Of a stretch of 33,874 nt of DNA, positions 17,266 through 25,064 are shown one piece after another. Numbering within the stretch: the first letter of the stretch is position 1; every line of letters starts with the position of its first letter. The notes beneath the pieces are model-generated. The model had not been told where the DNA came from, made no database searches, and saw only the letters and a program-made list of their open reading frames with translations. Made by a program: the position numbers and the translations under genes. The DNA comes from Deltaproteobacteria bacterium Ga0077539 (GTDB taxonomy: Bacteria; Myxococcota_A; Polyangia; Polyangiales; Ga0077539), in assembly GCA_001465015.1 (NCBI GenBank), contig LNEO01000457.1:1-33874 (forward strand), given 5' to 3'.

Positions 17266-18393
17266 ATGGTTCAGCGCTTCGTCCGCTGCAGGCACTGTGG
17301 GCTTCCGCACGACGCGGATGCGCCGATTTGCCCGATTACCAACCTGCCTGTTCGCGAGGTGTCCGGCGGCTCGATGCAAGCGGTCAACCCGGCGGCGTCC
17401 CGCGGGCCGCGCACGACCGATGACGACCCCACGGAGATCAGCGCGGCGGCCGCGCTCGCGAGCACACGCCTTGCGGGCCCCGCGGCGACCACCTTCGCGG
17501 GCCGCTATCGTGTGCGCGGGCTCATCGCGCGAGGCGGGATGGGCGTCGTGTACGACGCGGTGGACGAGCGCATCAACCGCTCGGTCGCGGTGAAGGTGCT
17601 GCTGCCCGAGTTCGCCAAGGACACCATCGCTGTGGCGCGGTTTCACGCGGAGGTGAAGGTGCTCGCAGCCCTCGCGCACCCGCGGATCGTCACGGTGTTC
17701 GACGCGGGGACGACGGAGGCCGGCGAGCCATTCTTGGTGATGGAGCGCCTCGAAGGAGAGCCGCTCTCGGTGCGCATCCGCCGCGAGAGCGCGCTGCCCA
17801 TGCTCGACGCCGTGCACGTCGCGAGGCAAGTGCTCGAGGCGCTCAGCGCGACGCACGCGCGCGGGATCTTGCATCGCGACCTCAAGCCCGAAAACGTGTT
17901 TCTCGTGCAGACGCCCGAGAGCAGACCCTCGGTGCGCGTGCTGGATTTCGGCGTCGCGCGCAGGCTGTTCAACGACGAGGGGCTCTCGGCGGACGCGACG
18001 CTCACGCGGGCGGGGCGCGTCGTCGGGACGCCGTCGTACATGGCGTTCGAGCAAGCCACCGGGCAGCGCGACCTCGACGAGCGCGTGGATCTCTACGCCG
18101 TGGGCGTGATGCTGTTCGAGATGCTCACCGGGCAGCTCCCTTGGAGCGCGAAGTCCCCCGTGACGCTCGCGATCGAGATGCGCACCAAGCCCGTCCTCGA
18201 CGTGCGCGTGCGGCGTCCGGAGGTTCCGTCGTGGCTCGAGGCGGCGACCAGATCGCTGCTCGCGCGAGAGCGAGATCACAGACCGCCAGACGCCAAGAGC
18301 GCGCTCAAGCTCTTGCGTCCGCCGCCGAGCGAGCCGGAGTACACCGTGATCGATACGTCGATCGACGTGAGCGAGGAGTTCGAAAAAGCGTGA
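17266..18393 (+). CDS. Serine/threonine protein kinase with short Cys-rich N-terminus
   Basis: The 375-residue protein is a Hanks-type kinase. A mini zinc-ribbon-like N-terminus (CRHCG, then CPI; Cys8, Cys11, Cys22) leads into a low-complexity linker and the kinase domain from about 80. The nucleotide loop is ARGGMGVVYDAVDE, the ATP lysine is Lys110 (VAVKVLLP), the catalytic loop is HRDLKPEN with Asp205, and the metal loop is DFGVAR with Asp227. The APE-like segment reads MAFEQ, with Phe261 where Pro is usual. No transmembrane span or PASTA sensor is present, so it is cytosolic. The TrmH-type gene starts in a 4-base overlap (GTGA), so the two are co-translated. Ligand and substrate are unknown. 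Confidence 0.95.
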   Translation: MVQRFVRCRHCGLPHDADAPICPITNLPVREVSGGSMQAVNPAASRGPRTTDDDPTEISAAAALASTRLAGPAATTFAGRYRVRGLIARGGMGVVYDAVDERINRSVAVKVLLPEFAKDTIAVARFHAEVKVLAALAHPRIVTVFDAGTTEAGEPFLVMERLEGEPLSVRIRRESALPMLDAVHVARQVLEALSATHARGILHRDLKPENVFLVQTPESRPSVRVLDFGVARRLFNDEGLSADATLTRAGRVVGTPSYMAFEQATGQRDLDERVDLYAVGVMLFEMLTGQLPWSAKSPVTLAIEMRTKPVLDVRVRRPEVPSWLEAATRSLLARERDHRPPDAKSALKLLRPPPSEPEYTVIDTSIDVSEEFEKA

Positions 18394-19109
18394 AGCGTTG
18401 GGCTGACGGGGTGTTCGCGCCAGAGCCCCCTCCTCCGTTGCCGATGCCCGCGGGCGACTGCGTCCGCGCCCTCGAACCGCTGGTCGTCGACGAGCGGCGC
18501 GCGCGCATCGTCGCCGCGGTCGAGGGCCGCATACACTCGGTGGTGACCGTGATCGAAGGCCTCTCGGACCCGCACAACGCGTCGGCGATCTTGCGGACGT
18601 GCGACGCGCTGGGCGTTCACGAGGTGCACGCGATCGAGGCCCAGGCGCACGTGAGGATGACCACGCGCGTGACCAAGGGCGCCGAGAAGTGGATGGACCT
18701 TCGTCGTCACAGCGACCCCGCCCAGTGCGCGAAGGAGCTTCGCGACCGAGGCTACAAGCTGTACATCGCGGACATGCGCGCGACCGTGACGCTCGAAGAG
18801 ATCAAGGAACAACCTCGGGTGGCGCTCGCGTTCGGCAACGAGCACAGCGGAATTTCCCCGGCGCTCAGGGCGCTCTCGGACGGCGCGTTTTCGATTCCGA
18901 TGAGCGGCATGGTCGAGAGCTTCAACGTGTCGGTGGCCGCGGGGATCGCGCTCTATGTCGCGACGCGCGGCAGGCGCGGAGACCTCACCCAACAAGAGCG
19001 CTCCGAGCTGCACGCGCGGTTCTTGCTCGAGTCCGTGCGGGGAGGAGAGCTCGTGCTCGAGCGCGCGCTCCGCGAGTCTCGATCGCCCTCCAAGAGCAAC
19101 GAAGGCTGA
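18390..19109 (+). CDS. trmH: TrmH/SpoU-family RNA 2'-O-methyltransferase
   Basis: Started at the GTG overlapping the kinase stop, the protein has 239 residues. Motif 1 (NASAILRTCDALGVHEVHAI, with Arg in the NxxxxxR pattern), motif 2 (VALAFGNEHSGIS) and motif 3 (SIPMSGMVESFNVSVAAGIA) of SPOUT enzymes are intact. The order, lengths and VTKGAEKWMDLRRH segment match TrmH, which methylates the ribose of G18 in tRNA. An rRNA-specific SpoU homologue remains possible because substrate specificity is not readable. An unusual proline-rich N-terminus (APEPPPPLPMPAGD) lies before the conserved region. The coupled kinase is an odd partner and hints at phospho-control, which is conjecture. Confidence 0.9.
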   Translation: MKRWADGVFAPEPPPPLPMPAGDCVRALEPLVVDERRARIVAAVEGRIHSVVTVIEGLSDPHNASAILRTCDALGVHEVHAIEAQAHVRMTTRVTKGAEKWMDLRRHSDPAQCAKELRDRGYKLYIADMRATVTLEEIKEQPRVALAFGNEHSGISPALRALSDGAFSIPMSGMVESFNVSVAAGIALYVATRGRRGDLTQQERSELHARFLLESVRGGELVLERALRESRSPSKSNEG

Positions 19110-19110
19110 C

Positions 19111-20220
19111 ATGGCACCGAAGATCTCTCGACCCACCGAGCCCTCGTGGATGCTGCTCGCCGCGACCGCCTGCGGCGTCTCGGCGACGGTGCTCGGGTAC
19201 GTTATCGGCCATGGCGCGTTCAACCGAGTGCTCCACCGCGCGCCAGACCCGACGCACATCGCGCAGGAGCCCGAAGCGGACGACGGCGGCTCGCCGCCAT
19301 CGACGGACGCCAGCGCGGCGAACGAGCCGCAGGCGCAGCGAGAGCCGCTCGTTCCCGTGCGGGTCACGCGGTTCGAGATCGTCTCCTGTGGCGACGGCGA
19401 CGAGCTCGACACCGAGGGATCGCGATGCGACTCTTCGCCAGAGATCGAGCGCATCCTGCGCGAGTCGCTCGCGAAGCTCGGCGACTGTCCGGCCGCGCTC
19501 GTCGCCGGGCAAACCTCTGCGCTGGTGTTGTCGATCGGTCTGCGCGTGGATTTCGCGAGGCGGATCGTCGTTCCTGTGCAGGGGCGGGCGAGCTCGGTGC
19601 GCGATCCGCTCACGTTCGTCGCGTGCGCGAGGCAGCGCGATGGAATGGGCCCCCTCGACGCGCTCTGGCAGCAGCGCCACGGCAAGGCCCGCTATCAGTA
19701 CGTCGTGATGCTGCGCTTCGGTCCGCTCGGCCCGGCGGCGGAGCGCGCGCTGGACGCCGGTTCGATCGAGCCCACACAATCAAGTCCGCCCGCGCCGATC
19801 GGCGCCGAAGCGCGAGACGCCGGCGTCGCTCCGCGCGCCAACGGCGCCGCGCCGCGCGTGCTGCGCCCTGGTGAACCGTGCCCGGTCACGCCCGGAACCG
19901 CGGACAACCCCTGCCCCGGCTACGTCGTCACCCCGCCGCGCCTCGACGCCGGCGCGGACGATCCCACGCTCTCTGCGCCCGTGACGGTCTTCATGGGCAC
20001 GCCGCTCGCTCGCACCGAACCCGCCACGGTCACATGGACGCGCGCGCTCATCCGCGCCGAGCCGCGAAGCGGCGTCGTGATGACTCGCCTGCCGATCAAC
20101 ACCGCGGTCACCATCGAAGCGCGCAGCGGCGCCTGGTATCGCGTTCGATGGCCATCGGGCACCGGCTGGGTCTTCGGCCCCGCGATCGGCCGTGGCGGCG
20201 ACGCGGGCCCTGGCGTCTGA
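19111..20220 (+). CDS. Membrane-anchored protein with C-terminal SH3-like domain
   Basis: The ATG lies one base after the TrmH stop, giving 369 residues. A transmembrane segment near 11-30 (PSWMLLAATACGVSATVLGY) follows a short N-terminus, so the rest is probably periplasmic. A conserved middle domain (RFEIVSCGDGDEL, then IERILRESLAKLGDCP, TSALVLSIGLRVDFARRIVV) resembles an AgmX/TonB-C-like fold; this is only suggestive. A Pro/Ala linker precedes a C-terminal bacterial SH3-like domain, about 315-362 (LIRAEPRSGVVMTRLPINTA, then VTIEAR, WYRVRWPSGTGWVFGPAI). Such domains bind peptidoglycan or peptides. Its stop codon lies inside the left end of a foldback element. Confidence 0.75.
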   Translation: MAPKISRPTEPSWMLLAATACGVSATVLGYVIGHGAFNRVLHRAPDPTHIAQEPEADDGGSPPSTDASAANEPQAQREPLVPVRVTRFEIVSCGDGDELDTEGSRCDSSPEIERILRESLAKLGDCPAALVAGQTSALVLSIGLRVDFARRIVVPVQGRASSVRDPLTFVACARQRDGMGPLDALWQQRHGKARYQYVVMLRFGPLGPAAERALDAGSIEPTQSSPPAPIGAEARDAGVAPRANGAAPRVLRPGEPCPVTPGTADNPCPGYVVTPPRLDAGADDPTLSAPVTVFMGTPLARTEPATVTWTRALIRAEPRSGVVMTRLPINTAVTIEARSGAWYRVRWPSGTGWVFGPAIGRGGDAGPGV

Positions 20221-20296
20221 GCACGGAACCGGATGTCGGGTCGAAATGCACATCCGCAGGAAAATCAGTAGCCGCGTCAACACCCAAGCGGCAACA

Positions 20297-20442
20297 CGCT
20301 CGCCTCACGGCCAGAGGTCGAGCCCTCATCGTCACCCCCAGTTCTGTGAGGGAACCGAGCAGCGCAGCTTCGGCCCGGAGCCAAGGGGCCGGGCAACAAC
20401 GCACCTGCGGTGCGGAGCGCAGCGGGCTCGCGCCCGCAGCTA
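20297..20442 (+). repeat. Left 146-base arm of the foldback element
   Basis: The arm begins CGCTCGCCTCACGGCCAGAG and ends at the GCAGCTA motif. The inverse is at 20682-20827 with a single mismatch found by reading. Transcribed, the arms would form a very long hairpin. Confidence 0.88.
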
Positions 20443-20681
20443 CACTATGCACATGTATTCAAGACAAGTGGCTCGCCTGCGGTTCTCGACTGGGATCCGA
20501 GCATCGACACACGGAGGCCTGCCAACGCTGCCTGTCAACGCATTCTGTCAGTTATTTCGCAGGATGATTGCAGCGAATCCTGCGCTCGCAGCCCCCTCGC
20601 TCTGGCGTCGATGGTGTCGACACGATCGTTTCGAACGAGGACCGTGGGCGAGTGACTCGTCGTTTCAACGAGCGTCTCGAG

Positions 20682-20827
20682 TAGCTGCGGGCGCGAGCCC
20701 GCTGCGCTCCGCACCGCAGGTGCGTTGTTGCCCGGCCCCTCGGCTCCGGGCCGAAGCTGCGCTGCTCGGTTCCCTCACAGAACTGGGGGTGACGATGAGG
20801 GCTCGACCTCTGGCCGTGAGGCGAGCG
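20682..20827 (-). repeat. Right 146-base arm of the foldback element
   Basis: It is the inverse complement of 20297-20442, apart from one base in the CCGGAGCC(A/G)AGGGGCC segment. It lies 240 bases from the left arm. Confidence 0.88.
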
Positions 20828-20920
20828 AGCGTACGCGTTGTTCCCTCACGAACACCAGGGCTGTCGCGCCCAAATCCCGTTCCCTGCTGAGAGGGCGACG
20901 GGTCTCCCGCGACGCGAGGA

Positions 20921-21718
20921 TCACCGCGCGAAGAGCGCCCTCGCGTTGCGCTCGGTGCGCGCGCAGAGCGCCGCTTCGTCCTCGCCCAGCGCCGCAGCGA
21001 GCGCGCGGGCGACGAGCGCGATGTGCGCGGGCTCGCAGCGAGTCACCGAGGGATCGACGCCGGTCGGACACTGGTCCGGAGCGTCTGTCTCGAGCAGCAG
21101 TCGATCGGGCGAGACCGCCTTCGCGGCGGCGATCGGCCGCCGCGCGCGAGGGCGCGTCACCGAGCCCGCGAAGGACAGAAAGAACCCGAGCTTCTCGTAG
21201 GAAGCCACGAGCTCCGCCGAGCCCGAGTAGCTGTGAATCACGCCCGCAGGCGACGGGAGCTTCACCCGCGATAGCGCCCGCAGGGCATCTTCGTGCGCGC
21301 GCAACACGTGAACGATCAGCGGCAATCCGAGGGAGCTCGCGACCTCTGCGTGCCACGCGAACACCCGCTCTTGTCTCTCTGGCGACGCGAGCGCCAGGTC
21401 GATCGTGTGGTCGAAGCCGACTTCGCCGACCGCGACCACGAGCGACGGCCGCGCGCGGACCATCGAAGCGACGCGGTCCAGCCCGTCGCGAATCGATGGG
21501 TCGTCGATCGACGGAAGACACTGCGGATGAACGCCGAGCGCGGCGTAGCGCGCGCCCTCTCGAGCGCACGCGAGGGTGCGCTCCCAACGGTCCGGCGAGA
21601 TCGCCGGGATCACCGCCGCCCGAACGCCCACGGCTTCGGCTCGTCGCCACGCCTCGTCGCGGTCGTCGTCGAAGCGCTCGTCGTCGAAGTGGCAGTGAGT
21701 GTCGAACACGATTCGCAT
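20921..21718 (-). CDS. tatD: TatD-family metal-dependent hydrolase
   Basis: The 265-residue protein begins MRIVFDTHCHFDDERFD, with the HxH metal pair. The other conserved elements are present: GVHP (ALGVHPQCLP), a GEVGFDHT strand with the metal-binding Glu, VHVLRAHEDAL, HSYSGS and LLLETDAPD with the final Asp. TatD proteins are 3'-5' exonucleases or DNases of the amidohydrolase fold that take part in DNA repair and, in some organisms, in processing other phosphoesters. The ATG at 21718 is preferred because it opens the conserved strand; a seven-residue extension upstream is ignored. The foldback element ends 30 bases from its stop. Confidence 0.92.
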   Translation of the reverse strand: MRIVFDTHCHFDDERFDDDRDEAWRRAEAVGVRAAVIPAISPDRWERTLACAREGARYAALGVHPQCLPSIDDPSIRDGLDRVASMVRARPSLVVAVGEVGFDHTIDLALASPERQERVFAWHAEVASSLGLPLIVHVLRAHEDALRALSRVKLPSPAGVIHSYSGSAELVASYEKLGFFLSFAGSVTRPRARRPIAAAKAVSPDRLLLETDAPDQCPTGVDPSVTRCEPAHIALVARALAAALGEDEAALCARTERNARALFAR

Positions 21719-21891
21719 CAGACAATACCGCAACAACACCGCGCTCGAACCGAGATCCGCGTAGCGCGGTTCGCACCCCCTGCGAAGTCACGGTGGCGCT
21801 TCGAATCGTTTTTGTCAGCAAATTTGCAGGAAAATAATCACCTCGCTCGTGGACGAACCCGGGTCCTACGAAGTACCACTGACCCGGCGTT

Positions 21892-23106
21892 GTGATGCAG
21901 TTCGACTTCGTCAGCGTGTTGGTGTGGGCCTCGGTCGCGGCGGTTTGTTTCTACGTCGTGGTCTTCGTCTCGTGCATGGCGCAGCTCCGCCGCGGTCGAC
22001 GATTCGACTCGGCGCCCGAGCCCACGCTGCCCGACGGTGATTGGGCCGGCGTGACGGTGCTCAAGCCGTGCGCGGGCGCAGACGATGACCTCGAGGCCTG
22101 CCTCGAGTCGTACTTTCGTGTGCGCTACCCGAACATGCAGCTGCTCTTCGGCGTGCGGTTCGAGAATGATCCCGCGCTGCCGGTGATCGAGCGAGTTCGA
22201 GCGCGACACCCCGAGGTGGACAGCGCCGTCTTCGTGACCGGCGAAGGCGTGCACGTCTCGCCGAAGATCTCGCAGATGGAGGTGCTCTCGCAGCACGCCA
22301 AGCACGATCTCTGGTGGTTGAGCGACAGCAACACCAAGGTTCACCCCGACACGCTGTGGGACATGGTCGCGCGCCTCGGCGAGCCCAACAGCGGGCTCGT
22401 CGCGTCGCCGATCGTCGGTGACGGCGAAGAGACGCTCGGCGCCGCCCTCGAGAACCTGCACTTGAACGCGTACGTGGTCGCGACGACCTACGCTGCGAAA
22501 TTCGCGCTGGATCGCGTCGCGGTGCCGGGCAAATCGATGCTCGTGCCCAAGCGGATCCTGCTCGAAGTGGGCGGCTGGCAAGAGATCGGCAAGTACTTCG
22601 CCGACGACGAGGTGCTCGTCCAGGGGATCATGGACAAGGGCTACCGGCTGCACCTCGGCGCGTTCGCCGTGCAAAACGTCAACGCGAAGGGGTCGCTGAA
22701 GAAGTTCTTTCAACGGCACCTGCGCTGGTCGCAGATCCGTTGGCGCGTCGTTCCGCACGTGTCGTTTCTCGAGTTCTTCTTCGCGCCGGTGATCTTTACG
22801 ACGCTGCTCGCGATCGCGTCGCCGACGCAGAAGCATCTGTTGTTCTGGGCGTGCGCGCTGGGCTTGCAGATCGTAGCGGATTGGACGCTTCACACGGTGA
22901 TCCGCGGCCGACCGATCGCCGTCGCGCACCTGTGGTTGCTCATCGTCCGGCCGTTTCTCGTGGCCGCGCTTCTGTTTCGCGGAGCGTTCTCGGGCCACGT
23001 CGAGTGGCGCGGAAACGACCTGTGGATGGGCGCGCGCGCGCGGATTCTCACGGAGCCGCCGATGAAGCTCCGCCTGCGCGCGCTGCGCGCCGCGCTTCGA
23101 GGGTGA
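21892..23106 (+). CDS. GT21-like glycosyltransferase (HpnI/ceramide glucosyltransferase type)
   Basis: The 404-residue membrane protein has an N-terminal span (VLVWASVAAVCFYVVVFVSC) and C-terminal hydrophobic segments (LEFFFAPVIFTTLLAI, WACALGLQIVADWTLH, LWLLIVRPFLVAALLF). The catalytic domain lies between. It has VTVLKPCAGADDDLEACLES, an SDSNTKV acidic site, DDEVLVQG, and a RHLRWSQIRW segment that fits the (Q/R)XXRW motif of GT21. Family members are UDP-sugar:ceramide glucosyltransferases and HpnI, which adds N-acetylglucosamine to bacteriohopanetetrol. Both hopanoid and sphingolipid glycosylation are plausible in myxobacteria, and no neighbouring hopanoid or sphingolipid gene decides. The start is GTG at 21892 or ATG at 21895. 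A propeller gene follows at once. Confidence 0.88.
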   Translation: MMQFDFVSVLVWASVAAVCFYVVVFVSCMAQLRRGRRFDSAPEPTLPDGDWAGVTVLKPCAGADDDLEACLESYFRVRYPNMQLLFGVRFENDPALPVIERVRARHPEVDSAVFVTGEGVHVSPKISQMEVLSQHAKHDLWWLSDSNTKVHPDTLWDMVARLGEPNSGLVASPIVGDGEETLGAALENLHLNAYVVATTYAAKFALDRVAVPGKSMLVPKRILLEVGGWQEIGKYFADDEVLVQGIMDKGYRLHLGAFAVQNVNAKGSLKKFFQRHLRWSQIRWRVVPHVSFLEFFFAPVIFTTLLAIASPTQKHLLFWACALGLQIVADWTLHTVIRGRPIAVAHLWLLIVRPFLVAALLFRGAFSGHVEWRGNDLWMGARARILTEPPMKLRLRALRAALRG

Positions 23107-23123
23107 TACAACCCTCCCCCTCG

Positions 23124-25064
23124 ATGGCTCCCAAAGACGCCCGTTCGCGCGCGAGCGGAACCCAGGTTCTACTCACCTCCGCCGCCCTGATCGCCGTGGC
23201 GGTGGGCGGGGCGGTTGGCCTCATGCGCGCCGACAAGGGTCGCGATCGTCGCGCGCAGCGCGGGCCCGTGGTGCAGTGGCAGCCTGTCTTTCCCAAGCCC
23301 GGTCACAACAGCCTCGAAGGCGTGTGGGGCTCGGGCCTTCACGTCGTCACCGTCGGTCGCGTCGGCACGATCCTCGTCAGCCACGACCTCGGCTTGACCT
23401 GGCGCGTGCGCCCGTCGCGCGTGACCGAGGACCTGCACAGCGTGTGGGGCGACGGACGAGGAGTCATCGTCGCCGTCGGTAACAACGGCGCCGTCGTTCG
23501 CAGCGACGACTGGGGTGACACGTGGGCCCGGCGCACGCTCGCTGTGCCCGCGAGCGCGGATTCGGGCGCACCCGCCGCAGACGCAGGATCCGCCGCGAGC
23601 TCGATCGCTCGCGTCGAAGCAGGGCCCGGCTCGCTCACCGAGCTGTGGGGCGACGCATCGAGCGGCGAGCTCTGGGCCTCGGGTCGCTTCGGTTGGACCG
23701 CGCGATCGACGGACCGCGGGCTCACCTGGACCGCGATCGCGACGGGGTCGACCGCGGACCTCTACGCCATCTGGTCCGACGGGCGAGGCACGGTCCTCGC
23801 CGCTGGCCGCGACGGCACCATCGTCAAGAGCACCGATCGCGGCGCGCACTTCAGCGCTCGCCCCAGCAACACTCGCAGCACGCTGCTCGGGTTTCACAGC
23901 GACGGAGCGACGCTGCTCGCGGTCGGCTGGTACGGGACCGTCCTTCAGTCCAATGACCGCGGCGAGCAGTGGACGGCCGTTCCTGTGTCGACCCAAGAAG
24001 ACCTGACGTCCGTAGTCTCGCTGGGCGGAGCGCTTGTCGCCGTCGGCCAGCGCGGCACCTCCGTCGCGCGGCGCAACGGCGCGTGGAGCGCGCTCACAAC
24101 CAACGCGAGCGAGACGCTCGGCGGCGTGTGGTCCGATGGTCGCGTCGCGATCGCCGTCGGCACCGAAGGCGCGATCTATCGCATCCACGACCAGGGCGCG
24201 CGCTGGGAGCCACGGCATGGCCGCGTCCAGGGCTCTGCGCTCTCGGTGACCGGCTTCGGGCGCGGGCGATGGGCCGTAGGCCGCGCGGGCATGATCCTTC
24301 GATCGACCGACGACGGGCGCACCTGGACCTCGTCCACGCACGAGAGCCGCACGGACCTCCTCGCGGTCTTCGCCATCAACGATCGCGAGCTCTACGCGAC
24401 CAACGCTTCACAGAAGATCCTTCACTCCACGGACGGCGGCGAGCGCTGGACCGAGTCGGCGCCCCCCGACGGGACCCGCGGCCTCGGAGCGATCTGGGCC
24501 TCGGGACCCAATGACGTCTACATCGCAGGACCGAGCGGGCTCATCATCAAGAGCACGGACCAGGGTCGAACCTGGCGACGCTTGAATACTGGTGTCGGCG
24601 AAGATTTCTTCGGCCTCTGGGGGCTCAACGCCAACGAGATCTTCGCCGTCGGAACGCACGGCTACATCCTTCGCAGCACGGACCAGGGCGTCTCGTGGCA
24701 GCGGATGATCAACATGAGCACGCGCGACCTCACCAACATCTCTGGCGACGCGCAGGGCAGGCTCTTCGCCGTCGGAAAAGAAGGCGAAGTGCTCACCAGC
24801 CAGGACCACGGCGTGCACTGGCGCATCGCGCGAGTCAACCTTCCCCCCACGGCGTCGATGTTCGGCGCGTGCACGGCAGGCGACGTCTGGTACGCCGCAG
24901 GGCTCGGAGCCACCATGCTTCGCAGCACCGATCACGGACAGACCTGGCAGCGTGAGAATCCATACACGCCCGATGATCTCGTCGCCCTCTGGTGCGACCG
25001 ACGTGACCAGCCGCTGCTCGCAGGCTACGCAGGGGTGCTTTTGACACGAGGAGCGCTGGAGTAG
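23124..25064 (+). CDS. Membrane-anchored Asp-box (BNR/YCF48-like) propeller protein
   Basis: The ATG gives 646 residues. An alternative GTG at 23103 would overlap the upstream stop by four bases and add seven residues. A signal-anchor (VLLTSAALIAVAVGGAVGLM) is followed by about twelve Asp-box repeats, SxDxGxTW-like: SHDLGLTW, SDDWGDTW, STDRGLTW, STDDGRTW, STDQGRTW, STDHGQTW and weaker ones. Between them recur the strands (V)WGDGRG, AVG and GTI/GAI typical of YCF48-like propellers. The fold is probably a large propeller outside the cytoplasmic membrane that binds a protein or polysaccharide; no sialidase catalytic residues are evident. The next gene overlaps by one base, so the pair is co-translated. 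Confidence 0.88.
   Translation: MAPKDARSRASGTQVLLTSAALIAVAVGGAVGLMRADKGRDRRAQRGPVVQWQPVFPKPGHNSLEGVWGSGLHVVTVGRVGTILVSHDLGLTWRVRPSRVTEDLHSVWGDGRGVIVAVGNNGAVVRSDDWGDTWARRTLAVPASADSGAPAADAGSAASSIARVEAGPGSLTELWGDASSGELWASGRFGWTARSTDRGLTWTAIATGSTADLYAIWSDGRGTVLAAGRDGTIVKSTDRGAHFSARPSNTRSTLLGFHSDGATLLAVGWYGTVLQSNDRGEQWTAVPVSTQEDLTSVVSLGGALVAVGQRGTSVARRNGAWSALTTNASETLGGVWSDGRVAIAVGTEGAIYRIHDQGARWEPRHGRVQGSALSVTGFGRGRWAVGRAGMILRSTDDGRTWTSSTHESRTDLLAVFAINDRELYATNASQKILHSTDGGERWTESAPPDGTRGLGAIWASGPNDVYIAGPSGLIIKSTDQGRTWRRLNTGVGEDFFGLWGLNANEIFAVGTHGYILRSTDQGVSWQRMINMSTRDLTNISGDAQGRLFAVGKEGEVLTSQDHGVHWRIARVNLPPTASMFGACTAGDVWYAAGLGATMLRSTDHGQTWQRENPYTPDDLVALWCDRRDQPLLAGYAGVLLTRGALE

Larger units (their letters stand above)
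20217..20891. mobile_element. Non-autonomous foldback (MITE-like) element, complete copy
   Basis: Imperfect terminal inverted repeats of about 24 bases lie at 20217-20240 and 20868-20891 (left CTGAGCACGGAACCGGATGT; right, read inward, CTCAGCAGGGAACGGGATTT). Inside are 146-base arms at 20297-20442 and 20682-20827 that I matched as inverse complements with one mismatch. A loop of about 240 bases separates them. It has no open reading frame of interest and no transposase. The left end covers the stop codon of the upstream gene, and the right end lies 30 bases from the tatD stop. No clear target-site duplication is seen. A second copy of the left end is at 33774. Confidence 0.8.
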
